A program made the translations under genes and the position numbers. Positions 31,363 through 39,851 of a stretch of 64,000 bases of DNA are shown in pieces (the stretch's first letter is position 1; each line of letters opens with the position of its first letter). The notes under the pieces were generated by a model. The model searched no databases. It was not told the DNA's origin and worked only from the letters and a program-made list of their open reading frames with translations. This DNA is from Polynucleobacter victoriensis (GTDB taxonomy: Bacteria; Pseudomonadota; Gammaproteobacteria; Burkholderiales; Burkholderiaceae). The DNA lies in the NCBI RefSeq assembly GCF_900187875.1, contig NZ_FYEX01000001.1, positions 992,001 through 1,056,000 of the forward strand, written 5' to 3'.

Positions 31363-34218
31363 TTATTTCAATAAGGGGGCTAAGTACTTGCCGGTATAAC
31401 TTTTTGCTACTTTAGCAACATTTTCGGGGGTTCCTACGGCAATAATTTCGCCACCACCACCACCGCCTTCAGGGCCTAAATCAATAATCCAGTCAGCCGT
31501 CTTAATTACATCGAGGTTGTGCTCGATGATGACAATTGTATTCCCATGCTTTTTCAGGGTGTGTATTACTTTTAAAAGCAGTTGAATATCGTGGAAATGT
31601 AGTCCAGTGGTGGGCTCGTCAAGAATGTATAAGGTCCTACCTGTGTCACGTTTAGATAGCTCAAGTGATAGCTTGACACGTTGAGCCTCTCCGCCAGATA
31701 AGGTAGTTGCACTTTGACCTAGCTTGACATAACCAAGACCAACATCAAGAAGTGTTTTTAGCTTTCTCTTGACAGTAGGAACGGCATCAAAAAACTCGTG
31801 CGCCTGCTCGATTGTCATGGATAAAACTTCGTGAATATTTTTGCCTTTATAGCGAATATCTAATGTTTCACGGTTGTATCGTTTACCGTGACATACATCA
31901 CAAGGAACGTAAACATCAGGCAAGAAATGCATTTCAACTTTTAGAACGCCATCACCTTCACAGGTTTCGCATCTGCCACCACGAACGTTAAATGAGAATC
32001 TGCCAGCCTCATAGCCTCTTTCTCTAGCTGCAGGTACCCCAGCAAATAACTCTCTAATTGGAGTAAACAATCCTGTGTATGTTGCAGGATTGGATCTTGG
32101 TGTTCTACCAATCGGTGATTGATCAACGTTAATTACCTTATCAAAATGCTCTAAGCCCTGAATTTCTTTGTGTTCAGCAGGTTCTGCATTTGAGCCGTAA
32201 AGATGCTGAGCAACAGCATGATGAAGTGTGTCATTGATTAAGGTTGATTTGCCTGAGCCTGATACACCTGTGACGCAGGTTAATAAACCTAGAGGAATTT
32301 CAACGTCAACATTTTTTAAATTGTTACCAGTGGCACCAATAATTTTTAAGTTTTTATCGCCAATGGGAGTGCGATTTTTAGGTACTGCGATTGATTCTTT
32401 GCCAGACAGGTATGCGCCCGTTAGTGATGTGGGGTGTCCCTGAATTTCTTTTGGCGTACCTTGGGCAATAATCTTTCCACCATGCTCCCCAGCACCTGGA
32501 CCAATATCAATCACATGATCTGAGGCGCGAATCATGTCTTCATCATGTTCAACAACTAAAACAGAGTTACCTAAATCTCTCAAATGTTTGAGTGTGCCAA
32601 TGAGGCGATCATTATCGCGTTGATGTAGACCAATAGAAGGTTCATCAAGAACATACATGACGCCAGTTAATCCTGAACCAATTTGTGATGCCAATCTAAT
32701 ACGCTGGGCCTCGCCACCTGACAGCGTATCTGCACTTCTGTCCAAGGATAAATAATCAAGCCCAACGTCATTTAAGAAACTTAGGCGGGAACTGATTTCT
32801 GAAATAATTTTTCCAGCAATTTCCTTTTTTGCACCTTTTAGTTCTAGTGTCTTGAAATAGGTGAGGGCTTTGCCGAGTGGGAGATTGCTAATTTCATAAA
32901 TGGCACGAGACTGGGAGCCATCACCCACTTTGACGTTTCTTGCCTCTGTTCTCAGACGTGTACCTTCGCATGTTGGGCAAGGTTTATTGTTTTGGTATTT
33001 GGCTAACTCTTCTCTAACGGTTGCTGAATCTGTCTCTTTGTAGCGTCTTTCAAAATTTGCAACAATGCCTTCAAAGGCATGCTCGCGCACAATGACTTTG
33101 CCCTTTTCATTGAGATATTCGAATGGAATATCTTGATTGCCTGAACCAAAAAGAATTAAGTCTTGAGCTTTCTTGGGCAGTTCTTCAAAAGGCGTTTCTA
33201 AATCAAAATTGGCATGTTTTGCTAAGTTTTGTAGGAGCCTAAAGTAAAACTGATTACGACGATCCCATCCCTTGATTGCGCCTGATGCCAGAGATAGTTC
33301 TGGGTGTGCAACAACTCGTTTTGGGTCAAAGAAAGTAATGTGACCTAAGCCATCACAACTTGGGCAAGCGCCCATTGGGTTGTTAAATGAGAACAATCTT
33401 GGCTCAAGTTCTTGCAGTGAGTATGAGCAAACAGGGCATGCAAATTTGCTGGAGAAGAGTTGCTCTTCGTTTGAATCCATCTCTAGCGCAATAGCTCTGC
33501 CATCTGCAAGTCTTAACGCTGTTTCAAATGATTCAGCTAAGCGTTGTTGTATATCCGCCTTAACTTTGATGCGATCAATCACAACATCAATGGAATGCTT
33601 TTCATTCTTTTTTAATTTTGGTAAATCGTCTACTTCATATATTTTTGCGGTGGCATGTTGTGCGGTGCCGCCACCTGAGCGAACTCTAAAACGTACAAAT
33701 CCCTGGGCTTGAAGATCTTCAAATAGGTCAACGTGCTCACCTTTTCGCTCACTCACCACCGGAGCCAAAATCATCAGCTTTGTATCTTCTGGTTTTGCCA
33801 TAACGGTATCAACCATTTGAGATACGCTTTGAGCTTCTAGAGGTAAATGGTGCTCTGGGCAGTGGGGTGTACCAGCTCGTGCAAAAAGTAATCTTAAATA
33901 GTCATGGATTTCTGTGACGGTACCCACAGTTGATCGCGGGTTGTGACTTGTTGCTTTTTGTTCAATAGATATTGCGGGCGATAAACCTTCAATAGAGTCA
34001 ACATCAGGTTTTTCCATAAGTTGTAAAAACTGTCTGGCGTAGGCGGAAAGTGACTCAACGTAGCGACGTTGACCTTCCGCGTACAAGGTATCAAAAGCTA
34101 AAGAGCTTTTGCCTGATCCAGATAGCCCAGTTATGACCACCAATTGATCTCTTGGGATATCTAGGTTGATGCTTTTTAGGTTGTGGGTGCGTGCACCCCT
34201 AATTTTTATCGTATCCAT
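31363..34218 (-). CDS. uvrA: UvrABC system protein A
   Basis: 951 residues, the normal length. It has two ABC ATPase halves: Walker A GLSGSGKSSLAFDTLYAEGQ and GVSGSGKSTLINDTLHHA; signatures LSGGEAQRIRLA and LSGGEAQRVKLS; and zinc modules with CPVC/CPSC and CETC/CDVC pairs. It recognises damaged DNA in nucleotide excision repair. No LexA-type CTGT-N8-ACAG site is visible in the 39-bp region shared with the divergent MFS gene. uvrA beside an MFS gene and ssb is usual in betaproteobacteria. Confidence 0.98.
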   Translation of the reverse strand: MDTIKIRGARTHNLKSINLDIPRDQLVVITGLSGSGKSSLAFDTLYAEGQRRYVESLSAYARQFLQLMEKPDVDSIEGLSPAISIEQKATSHNPRSTVGTVTEIHDYLRLLFARAGTPHCPEHHLPLEAQSVSQMVDTVMAKPEDTKLMILAPVVSERKGEHVDLFEDLQAQGFVRFRVRSGGGTAQHATAKIYEVDDLPKLKKNEKHSIDVVIDRIKVKADIQQRLAESFETALRLADGRAIALEMDSNEEQLFSSKFACPVCSYSLQELEPRLFSFNNPMGACPSCDGLGHITFFDPKRVVAHPELSLASGAIKGWDRRNQFYFRLLQNLAKHANFDLETPFEELPKKAQDLILFGSGNQDIPFEYLNEKGKVIVREHAFEGIVANFERRYKETDSATVREELAKYQNNKPCPTCEGTRLRTEARNVKVGDGSQSRAIYEISNLPLGKALTYFKTLELKGAKKEIAGKIISEISSRLSFLNDVGLDYLSLDRSADTLSGGEAQRIRLASQIGSGLTGVMYVLDEPSIGLHQRDNDRLIGTLKHLRDLGNSVLVVEHDEDMIRASDHVIDIGPGAGEHGGKIIAQGTPKEIQGHPTSLTGAYLSGKESIAVPKNRTPIGDKNLKIIGATGNNLKNVDVEIPLGLLTCVTGVSGSGKSTLINDTLHHAVAQHLYGSNAEPAEHKEIQGLEHFDKVINVDQSPIGRTPRSNPATYTGLFTPIRELFAGVPAARERGYEAGRFSFNVRGGRCETCEGDGVLKVEMHFLPDVYVPCDVCHGKRYNRETLDIRYKGKNIHEVLSMTIEQAHEFFDAVPTVKRKLKTLLDVGLGYVKLGQSATTLSGGEAQRVKLSLELSKRDTGRTLYILDEPTTGLHFHDIQLLLKVIHTLKKHGNTIVIIEHNLDVIKTADWIIDLGPEGGGGGGEIIAVGTPENVAKVAKSYTGKYLAPLLK

Positions 34219-34240
34219 GATTTTTCTTTGCGTAACCAGT

Positions 34241-34246
34241 TAATAT
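34241..34246 (+). promoter_or_regulatory. -10-like element of the MFS transporter gene
   Basis: TAATAT ends 11 nt before the ATG at 34258. No Shine-Dalgarno lies between them, and no clear -35 is seen. It fits the pattern of short or absent leaders seen elsewhere in the window. Confidence 0.3.
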
Positions 34247-34257
34247 AGCTCTTCTTT

Positions 34258-35424
34258 ATGGAAAAATCAGAACTTCGCGCATCTTTGGCTTTAGCCGGCA
34301 TTTTTGCCCTACGCATGTTGGGCCTTTTTTTAATCTTGCCGGTATTTAGTATTCACGCCAAATCCTTGTCTGGCGGGGATCAGGCCCTTTTAGTAGGTTT
34401 GGCTTTAGGCATCTATGGCTTTGTGCAGGCTTGCTTACATATACCTCTTGGCATGCTGTCAGATAAATACGGTCGTCGCCCTGTTGTGGTTCTTGGCTTG
34501 GCATTGTTTGTCTTGGGCGCCTTTATTGCGGCTAGCCATGACGACTTAGTTTGGATAACAGTTGGTAGGGCGATTCAAGGGGCGGGTGCAATTTCTGCTG
34601 CTGTAACAGCATGGTTGGCTGATTTAACTAGGGAAGAGACTAGAACTCGAGCTATGGCGATGGTGGGAGGCAGTATTGCGCTTACTTTCGCGCTGTCCTT
34701 GGTTGTGGCCTCTCCTTTGCATGAATCAATAGGTTTGGATGGTATGTTCAATGTCATGGCTTTTTTAGGTATTGGAGCCTTGTTAATAGCCTTATTCGTG
34801 GTGCCAGAGCAAAGCAAGTTAAGTCAAACACCTTTTACAGCAAAGTTTTCAGAAGTTTTCTTTAACAAAGATCTTTTGCGTCTTAATGTGGGCGTACTGG
34901 TCTTACACGCCGCGCAAATTGCTCTATTTTTAACTTTACCTAGGTTGTTGGCTCGAGCTGATCTACCTTTATCTGCGCATTGGCAACTGTATTTACCTGC
35001 TGTTTTAATCTCTTTTGCGTTCATGGCTCCAATCATCATGATGAGTGAGAAGCGTAAACGTATGAAGCCGGCATTTATTTTGGGTATTACTGCCATGTTA
35101 GTGGCCCAATTAATGATGGCTAATTTTGTTGGTTTACCTGGATTGGCTTTAGCGGTACTGGTTTACTTTATTGGATTTAATATTCTTGAAGCCATGCAAC
35201 CATCACTAGTTTCTAGGTGGGCTAGTCATGCAAAAGGTACGGCTTTGGGTATTTACAACACCACTCAATCAACTGGTTTATTTTTAGGCGGTCTCTTGGG
35301 CGGTTGGCTATTACAGAATTGGGGTGAGGCATCAGTTTTTTATGCCTGTTCAGCCATGATTTTTGCCTGGCTTATAATTGCTTCATCTATGAGAGAGTTG
35401 CCTCAAAAACCTATTCAAGGTTGA
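34258..35424 (+). CDS. MFS transporter
   Basis: 388 residues with about 12 hydrophobic helices. The MFS loop 2-3 motif A is present (GMLSDKYGRRPVV), and motif C-like ALSLVVASPLHESIG occurs in helix 5. The second half opens after a basic loop (MMSEKRKRMKP). The best family match by layout is the drug/proton antiporter group (YajR/YceL-like), but the substrate is not known. It lies between uvrA (divergent) and ssb (same strand), a conserved betaproteobacterial position. Confidence 0.85.
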   Translation: MEKSELRASLALAGIFALRMLGLFLILPVFSIHAKSLSGGDQALLVGLALGIYGFVQACLHIPLGMLSDKYGRRPVVVLGLALFVLGAFIAASHDDLVWITVGRAIQGAGAISAAVTAWLADLTREETRTRAMAMVGGSIALTFALSLVVASPLHESIGLDGMFNVMAFLGIGALLIALFVVPEQSKLSQTPFTAKFSEVFFNKDLLRLNVGVLVLHAAQIALFLTLPRLLARADLPLSAHWQLYLPAVLISFAFMAPIIMMSEKRKRMKPAFILGITAMLVAQLMMANFVGLPGLALAVLVYFIGFNILEAMQPSLVSRWASHAKGTALGIYNTTQSTGLFLGGLLGGWLLQNWGEASVFYACSAMIFAWLIIASSMRELPQKPIQG

Positions 35425-35494
35425 GTTTGGGGATCTAACATAGATACAAATGATTTAATTTCGGTACAACAAATTTTTTCTTCGGGAGACAAAG

Positions 35495-35935
35495 ATGGCA
35501 TCAGTAAATAAAGTAATTATTGTGGGTAATGTTGGCCGTGATCCAGAAACTCGTCGCCTACCAAGTGGTGATGCAGTAACAAATATTTCAATTGCAACTA
35601 CAGATCGTTATCGCGATAAGCAATCTGGCGAGATGCGTGAAAACACAGAATGGCACAGAGTTGCATTCTTTGGCAAAGTGGCCGAGGTTGCAGAGAAGTA
35701 TTTGAAAAAAGGTTCTCAGGTGTATGTTGAAGGTCGCTTACGCACACGCAAGTGGACAGATCAAAGTGGTCAAGAAAAATACTCTACTGAAATTGTTGCC
35801 GAAACAATGCAAATGTTAGGTGGTCGTGCACCAGGCTCTTCAGATGGTGGCTCACCATCAATGGCAGCGCCTAAATCCTCTGCGCCAATGAGTAGTCCTA
35901 GTCTTGGTGATATAGACGACGATATTCCGTTTTAA
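35495..35935 (+). CDS. ssb: Single-stranded DNA-binding protein
   Basis: 146 residues. The OB-fold domain occupies about 1-112 (MASVNKVIIVGNVGRDPETR, NTEWHRVAFFGKVAEVAEKYL, YVEGRLRTRKWTDQSGQEKY). A Gly/Ser/Pro-rich linker and the acidic tip DIDDDIPF follow; the tip recruits partner proteins. A CGGGAGA site precedes the ATG, and the 70-bp upstream gap probably holds a promoter. The stop lies 3 nt from the convergent queF stop. Confidence 0.97.
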   Translation: MASVNKVIIVGNVGRDPETRRLPSGDAVTNISIATTDRYRDKQSGEMRENTEWHRVAFFGKVAEVAEKYLKKGSQVYVEGRLRTRKWTDQSGQEKYSTEIVAETMQMLGGRAPGSSDGGSPSMAAPKSSAPMSSPSLGDIDDDIPF

Positions 35936-35938
35936 TTT

Positions 35939-36772
35939 CTATTGACGTGAGTGGCGCTTGTTATCAGGCCACTCTGCGTTGTAATCAGCTCTGAATGGGT
36001 TGATGTCAATGCCGCCTCTGCGAGTGTATCGGGCATAAACCGATAGTTTGTTAGGGCGGCATTTGTTTTTAATGTCGATGAATATTTTTTCTACGCAATG
36101 CTCATGAAACTCTTGATGCTCTCTGAAGGCGAGCAAGTAACGTAGTAAACCCTCTTCATTAATCGTGGGGCCTACGTAGTTAATTTGTACGCTGGCCCAG
36201 TCTGGTTGACCAGTGACTGGGCAGTTTGAGCGAAGTAGGTGAGTTACCAAAGTTTCTTCTACTAAACCTAAGCTTGGGTCGGAGCTTAGTAAATCTGATG
36301 TTGGTTTTTGCGAAGGATTAATTTCAAGATCTAATCGATCTAAAAGTTTTCCTGGGAGCTCTTTCATCCCGCCAGCGCTCTGAGATTCTGGGCTGTGGAG
36401 TTGCACTGTAACTGTGGCGCCAGCTGCCTTTGATAAATCTTTTCGTAGCGTGTCAATTAATTCATCGTTAGAGTGAAAGCGATGATTGTTTAAGCTGTTT
36501 AGATAAAGTTTCCAAGATTTTGATTCGATGATATTAGGTGAGTTGGCTGGCACCATAAATGTGGCAATTGCCAGTTGAGGTTTGCCTTTGGCATTCAACC
36601 AACTTAATTCATAAGCATTCCAAATATCAACGCCAAAAAAAGGTAATGATTGAGATTGGATACCTAGCTTGGCTCGATTTTCATCTCTACTAATTGGAAA
36701 CAGTAAATCTGGGCTGTATTGGTTCGGATTTTCTGAGTTTTTACCCAGTGGAGCGTGCTCTAAATGACTCAT
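35939..36772 (-). CDS. queF: NADPH-dependent 7-cyano-7-deazaguanine reductase QueF
   Basis: 277 residues, the long bimodular (type II) form. The active-site Cys is in NCPVTGQPDWASVQINY and the substrate Glu is in FREHQEFHEHCVEKIF. The N-terminal half carries FFGVDIWNAYELSWLN. It reduces preQ0 to preQ1 in queuosine synthesis. It lies 2 nt after the 5'-nucleotidase gene on the same strand and converges on ssb. Confidence 0.96.
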   Translation of the reverse strand: MSHLEHAPLGKNSENPNQYSPDLLFPISRDENRAKLGIQSQSLPFFGVDIWNAYELSWLNAKGKPQLAIATFMVPANSPNIIESKSWKLYLNSLNNHRFHSNDELIDTLRKDLSKAAGATVTVQLHSPESQSAGGMKELPGKLLDRLDLEINPSQKPTSDLLSSDPSLGLVEETLVTHLLRSNCPVTGQPDWASVQINYVGPTINEEGLLRYLLAFREHQEFHEHCVEKIFIDIKNKCRPNKLSVYARYTRRGGIDINPFRADYNAEWPDNKRHSRQ

Positions 36773-36774
36773 GA

Positions 36775-37689
36775 TTATTTTTTAATTTGATTGGCAATGC
36801 CAGATAGAACCTGACCCGTTGGGGCAACATCTGAAGCTAATTCGCAGTGCCCTAATTGGTCATCAAAAAAGAAATCGGGTTGGAATTCTTTTAAAAAATC
36901 TTTTTTCGCTAAGCCACCTAGAAACATGGCTTCATCCACTGTCACGCCCCATGCCATCAAAGTCCTAATTGCTCTTTCGTGCGCGGGTGCAGATCGTGCA
37001 GTTACCAGCGCTGTTCTAATTCGCATCGGGCGATTATCTTGTTTCGTGGCGTTCTGGAGGCGATGCAAAGCCTCTAACAATGGCTTGAATGGGCCTGGCG
37101 GAAGAGGTATTTCAACCTTTTTGCTTTCATGTGCCACAAAAGCATCTAGTCCTTTACTTTGAAAGACTTGCTCAGCCTCATCAGAAAACAACACGGCATC
37201 TCCGTCAAAGGCAATACGAATCTCATCAGGATTGGACTCTGCAATTTGCTTACTTTGAGGAAAAACCATTGCCGCAGGAAAGCCGGCATCAAGGGTTGCT
37301 CGCACATCATCTGCATTTGCAGACAAGAATAGATTGGCTTGTAATGATTTAAGGTAGTGATAGGGAGGTCTGCCGCGAGTGAATACTCCACGCTCGATAG
37401 CTAATCCCACACTTTTTGCAGATCTAAAAACTCTCAGACCACTCACTGGGTCATTTCTTGAAAGAATGACCACTTCAACCATTTGCTGTTTACCTTGGTT
37501 AAAGCCAAGTAACTTTTTTACTAGCGGATACGCAACACCTGGTTTGGCGGCTTGATCGATACGCTCAAGTTGCAATTGCATGTAAGCGCTGTCATCTGTG
37601 GCTTCAAAAATTTGATTTTCTTCTTCGAAGTTAAAAAGGGCCCTCGATGAGATGGCTACAACAAGTTTTCCATCTAATGAGAAGGCCAT
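36775..37689 (-). CDS. Cytosolic 5'-nucleotidase family protein
   Basis: 304 residues resembling the cN-I type 5'-nucleotidase family: LVVAISSRALFNFEEEN at the N-terminus, EVVILSRNDPVSGLRVF, IAFDGDAVLFSDEAEQVF with HAD-like Asp residues, and DFFFDDQLGHCE near the C-terminus. Such enzymes hydrolyse nucleoside 5'-monophosphates; the preferred nucleotide is not visible. It is tightly spaced (2 nt) between ilvA and queF on the minus strand, so cotranscription is likely. Confidence 0.85.
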   Translation of the reverse strand: MAFSLDGKLVVAISSRALFNFEEENQIFEATDDSAYMQLQLERIDQAAKPGVAYPLVKKLLGFNQGKQQMVEVVILSRNDPVSGLRVFRSAKSVGLAIERGVFTRGRPPYHYLKSLQANLFLSANADDVRATLDAGFPAAMVFPQSKQIAESNPDEIRIAFDGDAVLFSDEAEQVFQSKGLDAFVAHESKKVEIPLPPGPFKPLLEALHRLQNATKQDNRPMRIRTALVTARSAPAHERAIRTLMAWGVTVDEAMFLGGLAKKDFLKEFQPDFFFDDQLGHCELASDVAPTGQVLSGIANQIKK

Positions 37690-37691
37690 TT

Positions 37692-39212
37692 TTAAGCTAG
37701 GAAAAGTTTGTAGGCAGGGTTATCACTTTCGTCCCAATGAGGATAACCAAGACCTGCTAGGAATTTTTTCAGCTCTTTTTTATCGCTACTTGGAACTTGA
37801 ATGCCCACCAAAATTCGACCATAGTCGGCGCCATGATTCCGGTAATGAAACAAGCTGATATTCCAGTTTGGAGCCATGCTCGTTAGGAACTTCATCAGCG
37901 CCCCAGGTTTTTCTGGGAATTCAAAGCGGTAAAGTAATTCATTTTTTGCAAGCGTTGATCGACCGCCAACCATATGACGCAGATGAGATTTAGCTAATTC
38001 ATCGTGCGTCAAATCAATTGTGTCAAAACCAGATTTTTTGAAAGACCTTGCTATTTGTGTGCTGTCAGTCGCTTTTTGTGTGGCAATGCCTACAAAGATG
38101 TGTGCTTTATCAGAGTCGGCAATCCGGTAGTTAAATTCTGTGACGTTTCTGTCGCCTAACAATTCGCAAAAGCGCCTGAAAGAACCTCTTTGTTCTGGAA
38201 TGGTCACAGCAAAAACTGCTTCCTTAGCCTCGCCAACTTCTGCGCGCTCAGCAACGAATCTTAAGCGGTTGAAATTGATATTTGCTCCACAAGCAACCGC
38301 TACCAAGGTTTTATCTTTGCATTTCTCGCGTTCGACATAAGATTTCAGGCCTGCAAGCGCAAGGGCGCCGGCGGGTTCTAAAATGCTTCTAGTGTCAGTA
38401 AAGACGTCATTAATCGCGGCGCATATTGCATCCGTATCAACGGTAATGATTTCATCAACAACCTCTTGGCATAACCTGAACGTTTCTTTGCCAACAAGTT
38501 TGACTGCTGTACCGTCAGAAAATAGGCCAACATCTTTTAGTTCAACTCTTTTGCCTGCTTCTAAAGATTTTTTCATGGCATCGGAGTCAACTGTTTGCAC
38601 GCCAATAACTTTAATATCGGGGCGAACAGCTTTGATGTATGCGCCAACACCAGCAACAAGACCGCCTCCTCCTATTGCTAGGAAGATGGCATCAATAGGT
38701 TCTTGATGTTGTTGTAGTACTTCCATCGCAATCGTGCCCTGACCTGCGATGACATCTGGATCATCAAATGGGTGAACAAACGTAAGGTGATGTTTTTTCT
38801 CAAGTGCTAAAGCATGTTGATAGGCATCGCTGTAAGACTCGCCGTGAAGCACAATTTCTACAGAGTTACCGCCTCTAGATCTTACGGCATCAATTTTTAC
38901 TTGTGGCGTGGTCGTAGGCATCACAATGATGGCCTTGCAACCCAATTTGGCAGCCGAAAGAGCTACGCCTTGAGCGTGATTACCTGCTGAGGCTGCAATT
39001 ACTCCACGTTTTAAATCAGCTGAACCAAGGTGCGCCATTTTGTTATAGGCGCCTCTGAGCTTGAATGAAAACACTGGTTGGTTATCTTCGCGCTTGAGTA
39101 AGACCTTATTTTTGATTCGAGCTGATAAGTGTGAGGCAAGCTCAAGCTCGGTTTCCCGAGCAACGTCATATACCTTAGCGGTTAGAATTTTTCTTAAATA
39201 ATCTTTTGGCAT
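37692..39212 (-). CDS. ilvA: Threonine ammonia-lyase (biosynthetic threonine deaminase)
   Basis: 506 residues. The PLP domain carries the Schiff-base Lys in FSFKLRGAYNKM, the glycine loop IGGGGLVAGVGAY and ACGANINFNRLRFV. Two C-terminal ACT-like domains (from about residue 330) are expected for isoleucine feedback control. It makes 2-oxobutanoate for isoleucine. It heads the ilvA, 5'-nucleotidase, queF set and is divergent from the YqaA gene, with 40 bp between starts. Confidence 0.96.
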   Translation of the reverse strand: MPKDYLRKILTAKVYDVARETELELASHLSARIKNKVLLKREDNQPVFSFKLRGAYNKMAHLGSADLKRGVIAASAGNHAQGVALSAAKLGCKAIIVMPTTTPQVKIDAVRSRGGNSVEIVLHGESYSDAYQHALALEKKHHLTFVHPFDDPDVIAGQGTIAMEVLQQHQEPIDAIFLAIGGGGLVAGVGAYIKAVRPDIKVIGVQTVDSDAMKKSLEAGKRVELKDVGLFSDGTAVKLVGKETFRLCQEVVDEIITVDTDAICAAINDVFTDTRSILEPAGALALAGLKSYVEREKCKDKTLVAVACGANINFNRLRFVAERAEVGEAKEAVFAVTIPEQRGSFRRFCELLGDRNVTEFNYRIADSDKAHIFVGIATQKATDSTQIARSFKKSGFDTIDLTHDELAKSHLRHMVGGRSTLAKNELLYRFEFPEKPGALMKFLTSMAPNWNISLFHYRNHGADYGRILVGIQVPSSDKKELKKFLAGLGYPHWDESDNPAYKLFLA

Positions 39213-39238
39213 CCTGTGAGCGTATCACGTCATCAGCC

Positions 39239-39244
39239 TAAAAT
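39239..39244 (+). promoter_or_regulatory. -10-like element of the YqaA-type gene
   Basis: TAAAAT ends 8 nt before the ATG at 39253. There is no Shine-Dalgarno, so the message may be leaderless. A -35 is not evident. Confidence 0.3.
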
Positions 39245-39252
39245 GACCAAAC

Positions 39253-39756
39253 ATGGAAAGCAATTTACATAATTTTTTAGTTTGGCTCTCGTTACCTATT
39301 GTTGGGTTACCAGCAGTATTTACGGTTTCATTTGTATCAGCAACCTTGTTGCCGATGGGCTCTGAACCTGTTTTATTTGGCTATCTAAGGCTCAATCCCG
39401 ATATGTTTTGGGTGGCAATATTAGTTGCCACAGTTGGTAATACTTTGGGGGGGATGTTGGACTGGCTGATGGGCTTTGGGGCTAGTAAAGCTCATGAGAA
39501 GTTATTAGGCCCCAAAGAGCATAAGTTATTGAAATGGTTCGAGAAATTAGGCCCCCAAGCCCTGCTTTTGTCTTGGTTACCAATAGTGGGTGATCCATTG
39601 TGCGCTGTGGCAGGTTGGCTGAGGTTGCCATGGGTGCCTTGCTTAATTTACATGGCTATTGGTAAGTTTTTGCGTTATCTCACCATGACGTATGCATTGT
39701 TGATGGTGCCGGATGGCTTTTGGAGTGCTATTGGGCAATGGTTGGGCCTAATTTGA
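39253..39756 (+). CDS. YqaA family inner-membrane protein (DedA/SNARE-associated fold)
   Basis: 167 residues with several hydrophobic segments. Features of the VTT/DedA-like family are seen: PMGSEPVLFGYL, VATVGNTLGGMLDWLMGFG, LLLSWLPIVGDPLCAVAGWLR (in part) and an amphipathic GKFLRYLTM. The G-x-P-P-like re-entrant loop and size agree with YqaA proteins. The function is not established; relatives act in lipid transport or envelope homeostasis. It is divergent from ilvA. Confidence 0.82.
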   Translation: MESNLHNFLVWLSLPIVGLPAVFTVSFVSATLLPMGSEPVLFGYLRLNPDMFWVAILVATVGNTLGGMLDWLMGFGASKAHEKLLGPKEHKLLKWFEKLGPQALLLSWLPIVGDPLCAVAGWLRLPWVPCLIYMAIGKFLRYLTMTYALLMVPDGFWSAIGQWLGLI

Positions 39757-39775
39757 TCGCCGCAATACGGGCATG

Positions 39776-39826
39776 TTTTAAAGGGTTATTCAAGAATGAG
39801 ACGACTAGGCTCATAGTCCTTTAAAA
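39776..39826. repeat. Nested inverted repeats before the giant FAD/Fe-S gene
   Basis: Outer arms TTTTAAAGG (39776-39784) and CCTTTAAAA (39818-39826) are exact 9-bp complements separated by 33 bp. Inside are ATGAG/CTCAT (39796-39800, 39810-39814) and GACTA/TAGTC (39803-39807, 39814-39818), which are mutually exclusive. The right outer arm overlaps a TAAAAT -10-like hexamer (39822-39827). It may be an operator, or an end structure for the upstream gene. Confidence 0.5.
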
Positions 39827-39851
39827 TAGCGTTTTAGTTAAAGCCAGTGAT

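Noticed and set aside
34219..34257. LexA/SOS box for uvrA (as at uvrA-ssb in E. coli)
   Set aside because: No CTGT-N8-ACAG or close variant is seen in the 39-bp gap, nor before ssb or ruvB.
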